Shown here in pieces: positions 52,180-52,249 of a DNA stretch of 52,249 bases; within the stretch, counting starts at the first letter, position 1; each line of letters opens with the position of its first letter. The stretch spans positions 1-52,249 of the forward strand of contig CAIVVT010000330.1 in assembly GCA_903909435.1 (NCBI GenBank). The letters run 5' to 3'. A program made the position numbers and the translations under genes. The stretch comes from an uncultured Acidobacteriia bacterium (GTDB taxonomy: Bacteria > Acidobacteriota > Terriglobia > Bryobacterales > Bryobacteraceae). The notes beneath the pieces were generated by a model, which saw only the letters and a program-made list of their open reading frames with translations, made no database searches and was not told the origin of the DNA.

Positions 52180-52249
52180 CGCTCGACGGGCAACGGCAGC
52201 TGAGCGCAGCAGTGATAGATCGCTGCGATGAAGTTCTCGGCGCTGCGGA
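52176..52249 (-). CDS. C-terminal end of a leftward ORF, possibly a transposase (start outside window)
   Basis: On the minus strand the last 23 codons before TAA (52176-52178) read RSAENFIAAIYHCCAQLPL and then PVER. The style resembles transposase C-termini, and the position, immediately after the broken oxidase gene, fits an insertion sequence. The family cannot be named from so little, and no terminal inverted repeat can be confirmed within the window. Confidence 0.4.
   Translation of the reverse strand, partial: RSAENFIAAIYHCCAQLPLPVER

Overview
The window is high-GC, tightly packed bacterial chromosome. Gene content suggests a free-living, polysaccharide-degrading member of the Acidobacteriota, probably near Solibacter/Bryobacter. 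The reasons are the many secreted glycoside hydrolase-like proteins, the Tat-exported oxidoreductase and amidohydrolase, an anti-sigma-like protein of a type common in that phylum, and the sugar transferase. This placement is an inference; there is no rRNA gene to confirm it. No tRNA, rRNA, CRISPR array, integrase or prophage is visible. The only hint of a mobile element is at the extreme right end.

Layout. 1-9.3 kb is a carbohydrate-degradation region: a CBM+GH5 enzyme running off the left edge, two GH43-like proteins, a GH3 beta-glucosidase, a duplicated beta-rich secreted protein, a small zinc-ribbon protein and a Tat-exported Fe-S aldo/keto reductase. A TPR protein follows. 10.6-16.2 kb is a complete leftward isc operon (iscR-iscS-iscU-iscA-hscB-hscA-iscX) with a recognisable promoter and palindromic operator. 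It has no ferredoxin gene, and its HscB carries a four-cysteine N-terminal finger. 16.3-22 kb holds an exopolysaccharide-type sugar transferase, another five-bladed-propeller hydrolase, a ThuA-like protein, rpmE with a strong terminator, and an ECF sigma/anti-sigma-like/Spy-like cassette. 22-28.4 kb has pcrA/uvrD with a 52-aa basic ORF behind it, tatA, an FHA-cyclase, and a divergent B3/4 protein / XRE-cupin regulator pair around a perfect dyad.

28.4-39 kb is the most unusual part. A GH74-like Asp-box protein is divergent from a seven-gene rightward cluster: amidohydrolase, YjbQ, secreted TIM-barrel protein, AgaS-like SIS isomerase, PfkB kinase, exported amidohydrolase, and a second secreted barrel protein. 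It has a good sigma70-like promoter and a leader of about 330 nt. I read it as a catabolic operon for an unidentified, perhaps aminated, sugar or glycoside, with no transporter or regulator in it. 39-45.8 kb is a leftward four-gene run: TrmH-type methyltransferase, rarA, a GH18-deacetylase-GT2 trifunctional polysaccharide protein, and an M19 dipeptidase. 45.8-52.2 kb holds a YdcF-like protein, a 1373-aa patatin-like membrane protein, a RibD/DHFR-like reductase, and a FAD-linked oxidase that appears truncated next to the tail of a leftward ORF, possibly a transposase.
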